40,318 nt of DNA. It comes from Acholeplasma sp. GTDB lineage: Bacteria; Bacillota_I; Bacilli_A; Acholeplasmatales; UBA5453. Location: assembly GCA_012839355.1 (NCBI GenBank), contig DUNK01000005.1, forward strand, positions 1-40,318. The letters are read 5' to 3'. Below are positions 38,804-40,318 of this stretch, piece by piece. The position numbers and the translations under genes are program-made. The notes under the pieces are model-generated. The model was not told the origin of the DNA. It did not search any database and was given only the letters and a program-made list of their open reading frames with translations. Numbering within the stretch: position 1 is the first letter of the stretch; each line of letters opens with the position of its first letter.

Positions 38804-40055
38804 TTATTCTGATACATGTACTACGATTTTATTAAACTTTAATCCTGCTACAGAACCCATTGCAAATACCTCAACAACTAATTTTAAATATGATCCTGGC
38901 GGAATGTTTAGATTATTAAAGGTTAATGTTCCACCACTTGATGTAGGTACTACTTGGATTCTTGTCCAACTACTTCTAGTTTCTGATATTTCTAAATATA
39001 TATCGCCAACTTCAGTTCCCATACCAAGATAACTTACGCCCATTATCTCTACTTTTGTAACAACTTCATAATGTTTAAAATCTGTTCTAATATTTGGTGT
39101 GCATACCGTTTCTGAAGCTAGTAATGTCCCGTCTGTTAAACTTAAATCCGCATGAGAAGCAACCCACCATGTAGCTTTTGGTTTTCCGCCCGGATTATCG
39201 TCAGCATATGATACAAGGGTTGAAATATTTGTTAAAGTTAAATCGCTATTATTATGATGCCCTCCATCTAAAAAATCATATGAATAGAAATCAGCGTTCC
39301 ATTGCGCAACCAATGTCATATCTTCAATAATTGGCATACTAAAATCATATGGCACTCCATCTAATAACCATGCTCTCAAGAAATGGTTAGTTTTAGTTGG
39401 GGCTGTTGGCATAGTTGCTAAACTTCCATGCTCAACTGTTTGTGTGCTTGGAACCGGTGTGCCACTAACAGTATCAAATGTAACTGTATAAGTGTTAATT
39501 GTCATGTTTCCATAACAAACTACTGTATCGACTATATCCGCTGCTAAGACGCTTGTAATCGGAGTGTTAAATGTCTCATCAGAATACCAACCGTTAAAAG
39601 CATATCCTTCTCTAGTTGTAGGCAATATTATTGTTGTCATATTTGGCGGATAATAAGTATACAACTCAATATCAATATAATTATCTAATTCATCTTTCAT
39701 ACCTTTATTAAGTTCATAATTATTTTCTACATAACGTGCTCTTACAAAACTTTGTAAACTAGTAAGTACATCTTCTACTCCTTGCGGTAACGGATCTTGT
39801 GTTGCTTGATCCATCAATATCGCAACTTGACCAACAGATCTAACTATTGGCGTGCCATAATCTGTCACACCAACATTAAGACTAGCATAAGGTATTACAG
39901 TTATTTTATCCATATAACCAACTACAGGCATTCCTGTTAAAACAATACTAAACTCATTACTCGCTGATACACCAACAACCGGAACTTTAAATATTGTTTT
40001 CCCATTATAAGTCATTGTAGGAATCGCTGCTGTTAAATCAGCTAATGTTTTTCAT
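38804..40055 (-). pseudogene. Surface protein paralogous to the endonuclease N-terminus, 5' end broken
   Basis: Longest frame 38804-40015 gives 403 residues without a signal peptide. It starts in the middle of the domain shared with the endonuclease (IFKVPVVGVSASNEFSIVLTG matches YKVPVPGITTENKFSIVLTG) and continues with two InlB-type repeats and a beta-rich domain rich in Ser/Thr. No ribosome binding site precedes the ATG 40015. The frame extends up to TGA 40054-40052, which overlaps an out-of-frame ATG (40055, ATGAAAAACATTAG); removing one A from that run would join this start to the frame. Promoter-like TGATAAAAT at 40087-40095 remains. Probably a deletion/frameshift product. Confidence 0.65.
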
Positions 40056-40110
40056 TTTCTAAATCTCTTTAAACTTATTACGAATTATTTTATCATAAAT
40101 AATTTGTAAA

Positions 40111-40171
40111 CAAAAAAAGAGACTGCAACCTTACAAGAAATTTACAATCGCCCGTTTGTTGCAGTCTCTTT
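40111..40171 (-). terminator. Terminator of the gene at the right edge
   Basis: 14-bp stem AAAGAGACTGCAAC / GTTGCAGTCTCTTT with T run on the minus strand, 30 bp after the stop of the partial gene. Confidence 0.9.
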
Positions 40172-40200
40172 AATCTTTTTTGTTTTGCTTTTTCTTACTA

Positions 40201-40318
40201 TTATGACTCTGGATTTAATACTGAAGTTTCTGACCACTTAATATTATCAATCACTGCTTGTCTACTTGTTGTGGTGCTTCCTACGTTTTTAATTCTTATT
40301 GTTATAACACCTGTTTGA
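40201..40318 (-). CDS. C-terminal end of another surface/secreted protein (partial)
   Basis: The last 38 residues, ending with VIDNIKWSETSVLNPES and a TAA stop; the rest lies outside. The segment VITIRIKNVGSTTTSRQAVIDNIKWS resembles the endonuclease region VTIKVISINTGKRGATTADNFSWTSYS (388-415), suggesting the same beta-sandwich domain in a third family member of this cluster. No further function can be given. Confidence 0.6.
   Translation of the reverse strand, partial: QTGVITIRIKNVGSTTTSRQAVIDNIKWSETSVLNPES

Overview
The window looks like part of the chromosome of a wall-less, AT-rich bacterium of the Mollicutes/Tenericutes side of the Firmicutes, most likely the Acholeplasma/Izemoplasma branch. 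The 16S gene carries sequence typical of that branch (for example GGATCATGTTGTTTAATTCG). TGA is used as a normal stop (mnmG, parB, apbE, rnfB and tadA neighbours end in TGA), which excludes the Mycoplasma/Spiroplasma code. Gene order echoes Bacillus (mnmG-rsmG-parB/noc, tadA-SRP RNA). An Rnf complex together with secreted endonuclease I recalls descriptions of Izemoplasmatales, but the taxonomic call is inference.

Layout. 1-4002: an rRNA operon on the minus strand (16S, tRNA-Ile, 5' two thirds of 23S) with a tRNA-Tyr just upstream, whose terminator overlaps the rRNA promoter. 4076-9615: housekeeping run on the minus strand (transketolase, mnmG, rsmG, parB, and a 57-residue DUF951 protein). 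9635-12774: a membrane protein with six FSTMRK modules, the SRP RNA, tadA and rpmE. 12788-14924: apbE, a NusG-domain-II protein and a Gx-type transporter, a set associated with protein flavinylation. 15041-17452: plus-strand island with pdxS and a hipBA toxin-antitoxin pair with palindromic operators. 17519-26053: Na/Pi cotransporter and an operon glyA-rnfCDGEA-small CxxCH protein-rnfB. 26433-30753: yebC, pyrophosphatase, a broken rhuM, folD and fhs. 30771-40318: surface and secreted proteins, several of them broken, including an InlB-repeat/LRR protein and a secreted endonuclease I.

How the genes fit together. GlyA, FolD and Fhs form a one-carbon/tetrahydrofolate set. The Rnf complex would couple ferredoxin:NAD redox chemistry to an ion gradient; ApbE would attach FMN to RnfG and RnfD, and the Na/Pi carrier beside rnfB could consume a sodium gradient. 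The secreted nuclease would supply nucleotides or bases from external DNA, and transketolase could process the released pentoses.

Most unusual points: RnfG is built from three FMN-binding repeats with the flavin-accepting threonine kept in the first and third; RnfB is reduced to one TM helix and one FeS domain and is preceded by a small membrane-anchored CxxCH protein; the FSTMRK-repeat protein is an uncommon architecture; the surface-protein cluster shows duplication, truncation and a gene junction with bases shared by two reading frames.
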